64,000 bases of DNA from contig VXAY01006182.1 in assembly GCA_013399855.1 (NCBI GenBank), positions 175 to 64,174 of the forward strand, written 5' to 3'. Made by a program: the position numbers and the translations under genes. Of the stretch, positions 31,943 through 43,658 are shown one piece after another; position 1 is the stretch's first letter, and each line of letters opens with the position of its first letter. The stretch comes from Oxyruncus cristatus. Lineage: Eukaryota > Chordata > Aves > Passeriformes > Cotingidae. The notes under the pieces were generated by a model. It had not been told where the DNA came from and did no database searches. It saw only the letters and a program-made list of their open reading frames with translations.

Positions 31943-34900
31943 TTACACTTTCAGGCCTTGCATTTCCTGAACTTTCAGCCTTAGCCACAAGGCCCTGGGA
32001 TCCTCTGAAGGTTTGGGAAAGCTTCTGAGAGCTTCTCCCAGATGTGTGAGCACATCCTGAAACAGAAAGAAAATGTGGATTTGTATTCCTGGCATTTCTC
32101 GTGTCCTGTATCCCAGACCTGCCACTGGAAGCTCCATCCAGCCCCTCAAAAGCAGCCAGGCCAGCAGCAGTTCAGCAGCACCATTTGGGGGAGCTTTAAA
32201 GGTCTGTTTTAAAGCGTCCTGTTTAAAAATTCATGGCCAGTGATCTGCTCCATAAAGCAGGTTTCTTCCTTAAGGAGAGAAAAGGAAAAGCAGAGGGCCT
32301 TTGAGGGAAGCAGGGAGGAAAACAAAGAGAAAAAAAAGTGAAGCTTCACTTGACACTGAAGTTCTTAAATCTTGGGTATGGAGTGAGTGAGAGTCAAAAA
32401 TCAGGAGAGTGGAATTATTAGGGGGAAAAAAAGGGAATGTGTGGTAGAGGACAAACTCCCACCTTGCTCACAAACACGGGAAGAGCCCCCAGAGCTTCAG
32501 GAAGACACTGCTCACTCACTGCTCAGGAAGAACCTTTCAAGAAGGGAGAGAAGAGCTCTTCCTTCAGGAAGATCCTGAAGAACAGCCCCAGAAGACCCAA
32601 GGAATTCTGTACCTTGCAGTTCCACTGCCTCCCATCTGCTCCAGAGGCACTTCCTACCCATCAAGCTTCAACCTTGAGACACTGGCACAGACAGAAACCA
32701 GTTTTTCCAAGAAGAAATCTCAGGGTATCCAGAAGGTCTCAGCCCCCATAACATGTTGCAGGGTCCTATTCCAAGACTCCTACCCCAAAGGATGAGCAAG
32801 GAAGACCAGGATGGGCACAGTTGCCTACTATCACATCAATTTATTTACCATTTTGTCTTGCACAGCTCATCAGAAAGCAAAGACAAGAGAGACCCAGAAC
32901 CAATCCCAGGACATCCTGGGAATGACCTTCAGCTTCCACGAATCAGGCAGGCTCAGATGATTTGATCACTAGGTTGGTCCTAAAGCATTTTATTAATTGC
33001 CAGATTCTATTTTCACTTGCACTGCATTGAAGTCACTCTGATCTCACTGCCATCAATCAGGGGCAAGTCTGCCTTACAGATCCTTTGGTTGCAGTACCTA
33101 TAGAATGGCTAAAAAACCATTATTTAACACATTTTTTAAATAATATTTGCTTACTCTGGAGTAAATCTGTTCTTCCAATTTCTCTTGGATCAAAGCACTT
33201 TCCATTAGAGTCTTTTTTTGCCTGACAAAGGCAATCCTGGCCAGCTCTGCCTCCTTCTTCTGGCAGTCAGGGCATGATGAAGCCTCGTGGATTTGAGCTT
33301 CTGTCACCTGGAAGAGGAAACTGTGATGTAATGAACAATGTCTGTCCCAGTGAGATGGCCACTCCTCAAGAATAATCAATAAAAATATGGAGAGAGGGAC
33401 TGTCTAAAGACCAAAATTGTCATTTTAGGCAAATTCTTTCATAGTCAGCAGTAACTGCACCATCTCTGCGTGCCTGTCCCCATGCTGGCAGTGTTCACAA
33501 GGCCCCAAACACTAACCACAGTGGTTGCGATTCTCTTCACAAATTCTAAGAGGCAAATAAACTCTGAAGCAATTAGTTCAAATATGCAGCTCTGAGGTAG
33601 AATACCAACAAACCCTTACAGTTCTCTTTGGAAGATAACCAGTCCTACTCAGTAATTCCTGTGCTAGTTCATTCACCACGAAAACTTTAGAGTATTTAAG
33701 AGCATTACACAAATCCCCAGTGTTTGTGCTTTCGTGAAATAGCAGTAGTTTTATCTGATTTCATTGACACTGATTCCATCTGGCTCCATAAACACAGTAA
33801 GGTGCTCCAAAAGCAGCAGAATCAATCCTGGCAAGTCCCATCTCAAGCCTCTCTGTCCTCTTCTTCCTTGACTTCTTCTCTGCATAAAAATGGGTGTGAA
33901 GGTAAAGACAGAAGCAAACTGAGCAGTTACTTTTCTTAGAAAATATATTTTCTAATATAAAACAAATACATTTATAAAATACATTTTCTAACATAAGACA
34001 AATAAAGAGGGAGCAAAAATTCTACAAAATTTGGAAGGTGAGTTAACGTTAAAGCAGTGAAAAAATGCAGATGGCTGAAATCTCAAAATAATTTAGACAG
34101 ACAGATTTAAACAGAAATAATTTTCCCAGCAAAACCGAACTGAAAGTATGACTTTAAATACTCTAAAAAGTATTATTTTAATTCCTTTTACAGAGGGAGG
34201 GCAGGAGCTGTGGCAAAAAGCCCATCCTGTGGTGGGAAAAACCACTGGGCTGGTGAAAAAGAATAGCACTTGGAATTGGGTAAAGGTGATACAGATGTTT
34301 CTTAATCAAGGGACTGAGGCCACCAAGATTTTACTGGACCTGCTTTAATTCTAATCCTGGTATCACAAAGACTTCACAGCAAACAATATTCAGAATAATT
34401 TGATAAATAACTGGTACCACCATAACCAGCAAACAAGGCTTTTTCTTCCACGGACCCAGGGCTTCCTGTGTGTGCAGTAACTGCTGATCCCAGCCTGGCT
34501 CACACACACAAAGCATCACTTTATCAGCAGCCAGATTTTGATGATGATTTGATTATTTCCTAGCAGGAATGTGTCAGAAAGGAGACAGATCAGTGCCAGG
34601 GTATCAACCCAGAAGCTCCTTCAGAGGCCTGAGCGAGGCATCACTAAGCTCTGCCTGATTGGATCCTCCTGCTATGGCCTTTTTATCCAGTGCTTTAGCC
34701 AAAAACTCCCTGGTTTTCACCTGTTTAACAGTCTCTCTGGTGTTTTCCAGGAGGAGCCTGTTCATCAGCCGACGAGGAACGATGCAGTTCCCATCTCTGG
34801 TCCCAGTTTTCCCTGCTGGGACTCCATCCTGCAGCTTCCTTGCCTTGCTCATGTTTGCCTGCTCAGGGCGCAGCTGCTGGTTCATCCCATTTATCTTCCT

Positions 34901-37900
34901 GGTGCAAAAAGACCTGAGAGCATCCAGTTCTCCACCAAATAATTCAGGAATTTCTGTCAGGCATAAGTTAACAAAACAAAAACATCAATTACTGTATCAA
35001 AGAAAGAGAAGAATTCCTTCCTATATCTATGTATCTATATATCTATCTATCTATATCTTTATATCTATCTANTATTTCCCTTATGTATATTTACTTATAC
35101 GCTATTTTATATAAATTTATATTTAAGTAAATATAGTGTTTAAAGACATCTTTCCCTCTTTCATCTTCTCTTATCCTTCCCCGTGGCATGTAAAAATAAA
35201 TAAAATCGAGATTATCCTTCAGATGAGGGGGTTAGGATGGATTATATTTTTTCTATCTATTTCTATATATATTATACTTTATATTCTATATTTCTATATA
35301 TTATATGTCTTATATGTTATACAAGATATATTTTATATTTTTATATATATATATAATAAAAATAAATATAAAATCTGGATGAGAACTGTAGGAACTTGCA
35401 CAATAAATGTCTCTATGAATAAGCTCCAAACAGGGGAAGAGATAAGAACCTGAAAGAATGAGGCTACTAATGACACAGCTTAAATACCAGTAGTTAAATG
35501 CTACGACTTTAAACAAACAAACATTCCACAACTGCCTCGTACAGATTTGGCTTCTCCCTATCTGAAACTGCAACTTGCTAAACCAAAATGAATTAACACT
35601 TGAAGAGGGCTCTTCGTCTGGGACCTCTAAGGAGCAATTCATAAAAAAATTAGAGGCTGTGTCCGTGGGAGTCACTCTGGAAACACCTCGAATAGACCCT
35701 ACAACCTCAGCCACGCGCTTCTTTTTTGGGGGAAAGGCAATTCCATCAGAAAATACTTTCCTCTAAAGCTTTGACGATCACTTCCTGAGTTCTTCATAAA
35801 ATCTTGTTTAAAAAACATCTTTCCCTCTCTCATCTTCTCTTATCCTTGCCAGTGGCACATAAATATAAATAAAAGCGAGGTTATCCTTCAGATGGGTGGG
35901 TTGGGATGGATTTACAGCTTCATTCAGTGCTTTGGTGGGGATTTTCCACAGGCTTAAACCACAATCGATGCAGTATGTCATGGGCACCAGCATGGAATGG
36001 TGCTGTGCAGCACTACCTGGCCTGATTATGGAATTTCAACAATCCCTCCACATGGCTTTACTCCCTGTCAGGGTTAAATTCGGTTTTATTTCTCCTGGCC
36101 AGGCACTGCAGGTTTCACGGTGCTTGTCAGACAACCACTGGCATTCCAGTGCCATGGGACACCTCGGCATAACCACAACACCCACCCTTAAAAAAGCAGG
36201 AGTGGAAAACTTCCCCTAAGCGCTCTGGGATGAATTTAGTCCTTAGGAGACAGGACGGAGCTGTGGAATTCTGCCAGGGAACTCGGCATCTCCTCTGAAA
36301 CCCAGTTGATGTTTACAAAGGATAAGGGGATCCATAGTTCAAATGAAGCAAAGCAGGAATCAGAGAGCTTTGCTTCATGGACAACATGGAAAAGATGGCA
36401 TTTCAGTCCAACTCCCAGTTCAGAATCGGGCACCACAGAGCAGTTTACTCGTCCTTAGAAGATGATATATCAAATTGACTGCAGACAAAGACATGGTGAT
36501 AATTTATGGCCAGATGAATAAGAACGAGCAATACCTTAAAATGCAATTGAAGCAAAACAAATTTGCTTTGTAGGATCATAAACATTTGAGTGGAAACCAC
36601 CATTTCAGTCAGCAGGTGACTTTCCTTACTACTGCAATGTAAAACAGTGCAAATCATGTGCCACTTCTGGCTTTAGTCACACTGAAAACCAGGGGCACGT
36701 TCATTTATGCTGCACATAGAATTAATTAAAAAATTTAAAAGTTACCATTATAGAGGGGGAAAACCCAGAACAAAAGCATTTAAGTACTCAAAGCCATAAG
36801 TAAAATCCCTGGGGGCTGTGACAATTTAATAACAGCCTAATTAATTCACTTAAAGTTCTCCTGACATACAGGAGTGCATTTTTATTAAGAATTGGTTTCT
36901 AATAATGCATGAATTCTGTGCTGCCACACCCCCACCCCTTTGCTCATCTGCACCTACAAACATCAGAAAAAACACCAGCAAAGGGAACAGCAATTTTTAA
37001 ATCTCCCTGCACGACTCGTTCCTGAAGTTACTTCTTGATATTAATTCCCATTTAACAGTAATCTCAGAGAGAATAAAAATTCTCATGGACTATAATTCTT
37101 CTGAAACAAGAACAAAAAAAAAAACCTATAAGAAAAGTCAGCACACAGTTAATTTGGGGAAAGTTTGTCTTTTCTCTGCACACTGGCTCCAGTTTCCAAT
37201 TTTCTCCCAGGTAGAGAAGGTTTACTTGTCCTTCAGCTCTGCACTGGTTGGTTTTATTTCCGGTGTTTCTCACATATTCCCTCCTTTCCATCCCAGATCC
37301 TTCTCCATTTAGGGTGGTAGATTTACATGTCCCTGCCCTGTGCCCACAGAGAATCCCTGCAGTGCCAATAACTGCTCCACAAGGACACTTTCCTGCTGCT
37401 TGGTTGCCCCAAATCCAGTGTTCCCCACACCCTGCAGGAAGATCCTTCCAGAATCCATGGCTTCTGGAAGGAGCTTGTTCCATCAACCCTTTAGAAGCAG
37501 GATTTCCATTTCTGGTTGGAATTTCCACACCCAGCCCACGCTAATTCTACTTAACTACAGAATCAGAAGACAGGTCTGGAATCTCAGGGCCCTTTTTACT
37601 TTTAGCTTGACACCACAACCAGAGTAACAAGAAGGATTAAATGAGTGATAGCGACTGAAGGAGGGAGGAGGCAGAAGAGGTGACAGGAGCAGCAAAAGTG
37701 CCATCAGGACAGGCATCGAGTCAGAGCCACGTCTCATGCAGCAGGAAGGTCACAAGACATGGAATATTTAGGAAGTAAAGCCCCAAACTGGCCAAGAAGC
37801 TGCTCTGATGACAGAAAGCCTTGGTGTGTGCCACCAGAGATAAGTTAATCCCCACGTCTACATCCCAAACCCTGCTGGGAGCTTTGTAACTAAGTGACCT

Positions 37901-40900
37901 ACATAAATTTTGCTTTCTGTGACATTTTAAATCTGTGAGGGGAGGGAGTAAAAGAGGGAAAGGCTTTCCTGAGTTTCCTTTCCCTTTGAAACTAATCTTG
38001 ATTTAATAGAAAAATTGGCAGGCATTTTGTTGTTGTTACGCTCTGCTGATACTCTCTTTTAAGAGGAAAAAAAGGAAAAAGAGATAATTGTGCAAGGCAG
38101 CAACTGATAACTACTCTTCAGAAAGATTTTCCCTCTGCATCTCAAGATCTTCGTGATTATCTGAAGTGATTTGTACAGCTGAGTGCAGCAGGTCAGGGTA
38201 ACATCCTGACAGCAAACAGTTTGTGAAAGATCCCTGCAGGCAACACAGGACTGACCCAGCCAGGCTGAACTATTGGGTTATTTATGACAAATAGGAATTT
38301 AAAGAAATTAAACTCCTCCAGAACAGTGAATCATTGTAGAATCATGGAATGGTTTGGATTGGGAGGGACATTATGGATCATCCAGTCCCACCCACTGCCA
38401 TGGGCAGGGACACCTCCCGCTAGCCCAGGTTGCTCCAACCTGGCCTTGGACACTTCCAGGCACCCACGGGCAGGCTCCTGCAAGGGGCTCTCAGGTCTCC
38501 CTGGAGCCTTCTCTTCTCCGGGTGAAGCCCCCCAGCTCTCCCAGCCAGGCTCCAGAGCAGGGTTTCCATTTAGGTGTTGCTGGTTGGAATTTCCACATCC
38601 AGTCTACATTAATTCTACTTCACTACAGAATCAGAAGACAAGTCTGGAATCTCAGGGCCTTTTTTACTTTCAGCTTGACACCACAATCACAGTAACAATA
38701 ACGACGGAGTGACTGAACTGTATCTGAGCCACAAAACTGGTGCTGCTCTAACATTTCTTTGCCTCCAAATAACACACATTACCAGCACAAACTCTCTCAC
38801 TTTTGACAGCAATAGTGCAGTGGAAAATAAGCAAAGCATTTAATGTAGACACCTTACAAAAGTGAGATCAAACTTGTGAGCACAGCACCACTCACGGGGT
38901 TAAAGAGCCCCACTTGAATTTTCAGATAGATCCAAGCTGAAGATTTGCAGTTTGCTGAGTAAATTTTAAAGATGACTAACGATCTTTGGAATAATCTATA
39001 TGGAATTGGGGATTTAGAGTCATGTGGTGATGCATTTTGCCTAATAACTCTGGGGGAAGAGGGACAGAAGAGGACAGAAAGAGAGCTATGACAAAAATTT
39101 CTCCCAAGGCCACAATTCAGGTTTTTCTTCTTTCAGCCCACAAAGAGAACCAGGAAAATATAAGAATCACATTCCAGGACATTTCCATAGAAAAACCAGA
39201 ACTTTTTTTCCCCTCACTATTAGTAAGAGAAGAAAAAAAGGGTTTATTACAAAGAAGACAAATTCAGAAGTACCCTGCATGCTCAGTGCACACATAATTC
39301 ACTTTGCTGAGTGTACTGAGGGGACTCACTGTGCAGCAAATCTAGTTCTGGTGAGCTCAGCTTCTATAATATTTTTTAAAAAAATCTCCAAGTTGTAGTA
39401 TAAGGCTCGGGAGCTCCTGAGCACTGAATGATTAAGTCCAAGAGAAGGAGGCAATTCTAGATGTCAGTGTGCAAAAGCTGCTGTGCTTTATTTTATTTGT
39501 GTGTTGATATTCTGCAATAAACGCAGTCCATGGCTGAAGTATCATTGGTGCCAATGAATGGGGGGATAACACGGATAAGCATGGAGCGTATTTTGTGCCC
39601 TTCATACTGATGTGGTTGGGAGCACTGCTGCTACAATGACAAGGGACAGCACAGGCAGAAGACGTCTCCATAAATCAGCATTAGAGAACAGAACAGAACT
39701 GCTCAAGGCCTCTCCTTACCCATCAACATCCATACAACAGAGGCAGAACATTCCCTTGTGCAGAACTACAGAAATCTGGAAGTGGTTCTACAAGTAAAAT
39801 CTTCCAAGTGCAACTTTCAAGGGAAAGTAGAGATGGAAAATGTCCTCAGTCTCAAACTGTGGTTCCTCACTCATTCAGCAACTCTGGAACTCCTCGGGTC
39901 CCTTCCAATTTCTCCATGAATCAGCCACAGGATTCGGAGGTATTTTAGGAACATCATCTCTGAGGAACTGGCCAGGAGAAGCCTCTCTACTACAGATGAG
40001 CTGCTCTACTAAAAGCCTGCACGGCAGCCTTGGGAAAGCAGGAGCACAAGGATAAATGCAGAAGATGAGTCAGGAACTCACAGCTTTGACTCACCACTGC
40101 TGGCAATGAGCTCAACAATTAAGAATAGCCTAGAAATGACCTTAGCTCCTGTTTTTCTAGGAGGGTTTGAGGATGTTTGTGCCACAAAGTGCCCAGGCAG
40201 GAGGATCTCCTGGTTAATCAATCTTACAGGTGACCTACAAAACTCCTGAGCTTGTTCACTTCCCATGAACACACAGACTGAGGAAGATGCCCTGTCTGCT
40301 TCCACTAATTTTTTGCTCAATTACAGCTTTCTTGCTCTTTTTTTTTTTTTTTTAATTAAAAATAGCATCTCTGACACACTTTTGAGAGAGACTTGAGCAG
40401 GACTTGCATCCCACCATCTGCTCTCACAGTTGCTTGTGTAACCAGTACATGGAAAGGCATCCTCTTCCTTCCTCCCTTCCCCTCTCCTCTTCCTCCATAC
40501 ACTCCATCATTGTGGTGGTTAAAGCTGCTCCATTGTTCTTGCCAAAATTGGTGCCCTGCTGCCTCCCTCAGCTTGGGAAAGGAATTAAAACAGGGCAAAC
40601 AGGTAATTCAATTATCCACCAAGTTGATTAACAGGGCAAAAACATCTCCCACAATAAATTCCAAAGTCATGTTTATTTTGGAGGGAAAAACTCCACGTTT
40701 CTGATACCGGAGAGAAAAAAACCTTAACAGTCCAGTAAAATCTGAGGATTACAGTTAAATTTAAAACGTGGATCCGTTTTTTTAATGCATTTTTCCTGAG
40801 TCTGTGATAATGCATCACTAGGATAATCCCACTATACTAGGAGCATCGAAGTATGGGAGACAAATGGCTTTCCAAGAAAGCCTAAAAGAGAAACTTGGTA

Positions 40901-43658
40901 TTTAATTACCTGGCTAATTATCCAGCTTAATAGCCTGTATATAAAATTTAAGTCTAGTTAAAAGTTTACATCCCCTCTCGGAAGAAATGATTACAACCTC
41001 TACTAAGTTACTGAACTCACCAGTACGAGTTTTCACAACAGAGCTGTCTTGTTTAACCTCAGCTTCTTTGTTTTTCAGATCTCTCCATCTTCCCATGGCA
41101 TCAACCCATTTTCCTATGGCGTCCCTTTCCAGAGCTGCAGGATCCACTCCTTCAGATTGCTCCTCTGCAATGCAAAAAGGCAACTTTGGACATACCTTGT
41201 GAGGAAAGCAGGACTGCAGGAAAGCAAACAATGCGCCACTGGAAGGAACCCCAAGCCATGGGAATACACAGGTGAGACCAGGGATTTCAGCTAACCAAGC
41301 TTCTGTCCCATAAAATACCTCCCACTGCTCATTCCTAATCACCCCATGAACCAGGAGTCACTGAGAAAATGGGAGCCTGTTCACACATTCAATTTGATCT
41401 GTAATGTCAAGTTAATCTCCTCGCCCTCCTCCCTCCTTCACCCCAGCAGTTATTTCCAGCTCTTTCTTCAGTGGCCACCCGCTCTTGGGAGCTCAGCTGA
41501 ACTGTCCCAGGGTATTGATCCAAGTGCAAAATAAGTTGGCACAAGGGAAATAAAAATTCTGTAGCAGCTCCCTGTTCTCCAGCTTGTTCCAGCTGGACTC
41601 GAGGATTCTCCTGGGTCCTTTCCAACCCAGAATATTCTGTGACTGTGGGAACTGCAGTTCTGCAGGAGCTAAGGAGACCACAAAGATGGGAGAGCAAAGA
41701 CCTGGGAAAAGACAAAACACTTGGAAGGTCTGAGAAGTCCCTGCCAGGGACAGCAAGGTGCACATGGCATGGCCCCAACTCAAAACAGGGAGCACGTCCT
41801 TTCCCTGCTCTGTTTTCAGGGTTCTAACAGTGAATTCCATGGGCTCAGACAAGGAAATAACGTGTCCCTGTGGGAGCAGCAGCACGACAGGCTTTCTGTG
41901 GGTTTTCTGATTTATAGATGCTGCTCTCAGGAAAATATATACCACAGAAAGCAATCAATTCCCCCCCAGAAATTCTCTGTGAATTATTCCCCAGTTTCTC
42001 ATTTAACTGAGAGCATTCAGAAGACTCTGTGATTTGATGAAAATATTAACCTTGTAAAGATAGGAAGTGGTAACACTTATTAAAGAAACCTCTAAGAACA
42101 TAGAAAGGATTCCTCCTAGCATGTGTTCCCTGATGTCAAAAATAAGGATTTCAATCATTAGACATGGAATAATTTAAAGAATCTTGTTATATTTCCAGGG
42201 GGGAAAAAAGAGATTAAAACATATCATTTGTAAAACTACAAAACTTTTAAGCAAAAAAAAAACCAAACCAAACCCTGTTCCATTTTAGGGATATCTCATG
42301 AATTGACATAAGTCAGTGGTCACCTCTTTATTCATATTTTTGAAGCACTGATCTCTAGTGCTGAATTCTGTGCTACAATAAACAGGGTTTACATTCATAG
42401 GTATGTATTTGACAGCAAAGTTTGGCCTCCATGGTTGGCATTTCAGGCTTAAACAGTATTTTTTAAGGGATTCTTAAGGATAATGGTGCCAGTTATTACT
42501 GTGTAGTGGAAAAAACCTCAAGTAAAGTGTTGGGTGGTTGAGGGACAGGAGGAACATCTCTACTGGACTTGTCTATAGTAGGAAAAGAAACAGCTTCCCA
42601 ATATGAAACCATAGTGAGTAACTATAATTAACATTATCTATGATATAATATATAATTAACATATACAATACATATTATATTTATAATATATAATTAACAT
42701 TATGCCAGCTGACCAAGCTGAACTGAACAGAATCAGATCATAAAACTAACAGCCAACAGACATCAAAATAAATCTTATTTACACTACCTTTAAAAATACA
42801 TTAAAAGTGTTGTAGCTAATCTTTAAAGCTATAAAGTTTATAGATGTTGCAAGCTCCCAAACTGAATCAAAAGATTATTCATCTCTTTAAGTACTCACAA
42901 TATTTACCAGACCAAACTTGGAAAAAAGAAGAACACAGCAGAATGACAGAGAACTCTGCAGAGAGAAAAGAAAACCTAACAGGGCATTGAGCTGATTTAT
43001 CCCTCACCTAATGCAGCTTCTTCATTGCCCAGAGAAGCTGAGGTTGCCCCATCCCCAGAAGTGCTCAGGGCCAGGTTGGATGGGGAATCCAGCCTTCCTC
43101 AGTATTTCAAATCCTGGAACTTTCCCTTGGAAAACATATTTTAGGGCCCAGCTACTTTTCAGATGTGGTAATTCAGTAATTTGCAGAATATTTTTTTTTA
43201 GGATGCCAACAGATTTTCAGCATCACAAGATTACAAAGGGAGGGTTTCCATGGCCAAAATCGTTCCACACGGAGCTGTTGGCGAAGCTGGGCAGCACACC
43301 GAGGGTCTGCTCCTCTGCACAGCAGGAACACTGTGTACAATCTTCACAAGTTTATTTTTGCTGGTTCGAGTCCCCAGAGCACTGATCTGAAGCTGTGAAA
43401 GGAGGTCTCTGGGAGGGAAAACTCTGCGTACCTGCATGACTTTGGCCTGCCAACCATGATGTGCTTTCCAATACTTCTGAGCCCTCCAAATCCTCGGGGG
43501 GACAGCAGGCGCCAGATAGTTTGGTCTCCTCCTCACTGAAGGACTCAAAGGCATCTTCTGAATAGTCCAAAGCAGAGCTGCTGTAACTCTGGCTCAACTC
43601 CATCCACCCTTTTTGTGGCTCCCAGAGCTCTCCGAAGGACAGTCCCCACGGGGCAACA
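31943..43658 (-). CDS. uncharacterised multi-exon gene, C-terminal 289 residues (first exon missing)
   Basis: Five minus-strand exons with canonical sites and matching phases. 43,658-43,432: acceptor GTTTTTTCTTGCAG, donor GCAG|GTACGC; 75 codons with an acidic Ser-rich patch (LDYSEDAFESFSEEE). 41,164-41,021: acceptor TTTGCATTGCAG, donor ACTG|GTGAGT; 47 codons with a WVDAMGRWRDLKNKE segment. 34,953-34,721: acceptor GCCTGACAG, donor ACAG|GTGAAA; 77 codons. 33,307-33,155: acceptor TTTCCTCTTCCAG, donor CCAGA|GTAAGC; 51 codons, a CPDC pair then a Lys/Glu-rich probable coiled coil. 32,056-31,943: acceptor TTTCTTTCTGTTTCAG; 37 codons and TAA. Each of the four junctions keeps one frame; two complete a split Glu codon. 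The product looks soluble, acidic then helical. I do not recognise the family. The exon before 43,658 must end in phase 2; it was not found and probably lies in the GC-rich region or gap at 45.6-46.8 kb. Confidence 0.8.
35020..35072. repeat. (TATC)n/(TA)n microsatellite
   Basis: TATCTATGTATCTATATATC followed by TATCTATCTATATC units. A single undetermined base (N) at 35,072 marks assembly uncertainty in the array. Confidence 0.9.
35137..35243 (+). repeat. local direct repeat A, copy 1
   Basis: About 107 bases starting TGTTTAAAGACATCTTTCCC and ending near GGGTTAGGATGGATT. A second copy lies at 35,805-35,912, roughly 90% identical by eye, same orientation. Both are within the intron between the 41,021 and 34,953 exons of the minus-strand gene. 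Confidence 0.85.
35255..35372. repeat. AT-rich low-complexity stretch
   Basis: TATATATTATACTTTATATT-like sequence with TATATATATATAATAAA near its end. Low complexity, adjacent to repeat A copy 1. Confidence 0.85.
35805..35912 (+). repeat. local direct repeat A, copy 2
   Basis: Second copy of the 35,137-35,243 unit: TGTTTAAAAAACATCTTTCC, CATCTTCTCTTATCCTTGCC, TTATCCTTCAGATGGGTGGG. The offset between copies is 668 bases. The intervening 561 bases are not themselves duplicated. Confidence 0.85.
37497..37648 (+). repeat. local direct repeat B, copy 1
   Basis: About 150 bases: GCAGGATTTCCATTTCTGGT, ACTACAGAATCAGAAGACAG, GTCTGGAATCTCAGGGCC and TAGCTTGACACCACAACC. It is matched at 38,557-38,716. 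It lies in the same intron as repeat A but is unrelated to it in sequence. Confidence 0.85.
38336..38545 (-). mobile_element. CR1 LINE fragment
   Basis: Reverse-complement CR1: AGAATCATGGAATGGTTTGG, GGGAGGGACATTATGGATCA, CCATGGGCAGGGACACCTCC, then a jump to CTGCAAGGGGCTCTCAGGTC and CTTCTCTTCTCCGGGTGAAG, so an internal ~170-base block is deleted relative to longer copies such as 45,178-45,610. Repeat B copy 2 begins right at its 5' edge. Confidence 0.92.
38557..38716 (+). repeat. local direct repeat B, copy 2
   Basis: Second copy of the 37,497-37,648 unit with a ~9-base insertion (AGGTGTTGC) near its start. Shared blocks include TGGTTGGAATTTCCACA, CACTACAGAATCAGAAGACA and GTCTGGAATCTCAGGGCC. 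About 1,060 bases downstream of copy 1 and abutting a CR1 fragment. Confidence 0.85.
41598..41643 (+). mobile_element. possible CR1 3'-terminal remnant
   Basis: CTGGACTCGAGGATTCTCCT then GGGTCCTTTCCAACCCAGAA and TATTCTGTGAC resembles the last ~45 bases of a CR1 element of the GGACTCGATGATC type. Short and diverged. Confidence 0.5.
42622..42706. repeat. AT-rich array with TAATTAACAT units
   Basis: Three TATAATTAACAT-type units are interspersed with ATATAATATAT and TATATTTATAATATAT in an 85-base AT-only-like stretch, within an intron of the minus-strand gene. Confidence 0.8.
43026..43092 (+). mobile_element. CR1 LINE internal remnant
   Basis: TTGCCCAGAGAAGCTGAGGT, GCCCCATCCCCAGAAGTGCT and CAGGGCCAGGTTGGATGGGG match the conserved CR1 3' block. 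Both its 5' part and its 3' terminus are missing. Confidence 0.75.

Noticed and set aside
33761..33879. Possible extra exon of the 31.9-43.7 kb gene (acceptor TTTTTATGCAG at 33,880)
   Set aside because: No usable donor in the correct phase was found, and the exons at 34,721 and 33,307 join directly in phase 0 without it.
43363..43373. GGTTCGAGTCC, a tRNA B-box-like sequence
   Set aside because: The surrounding bases do not form a T-arm or acceptor stem and there is no A box at the right distance.
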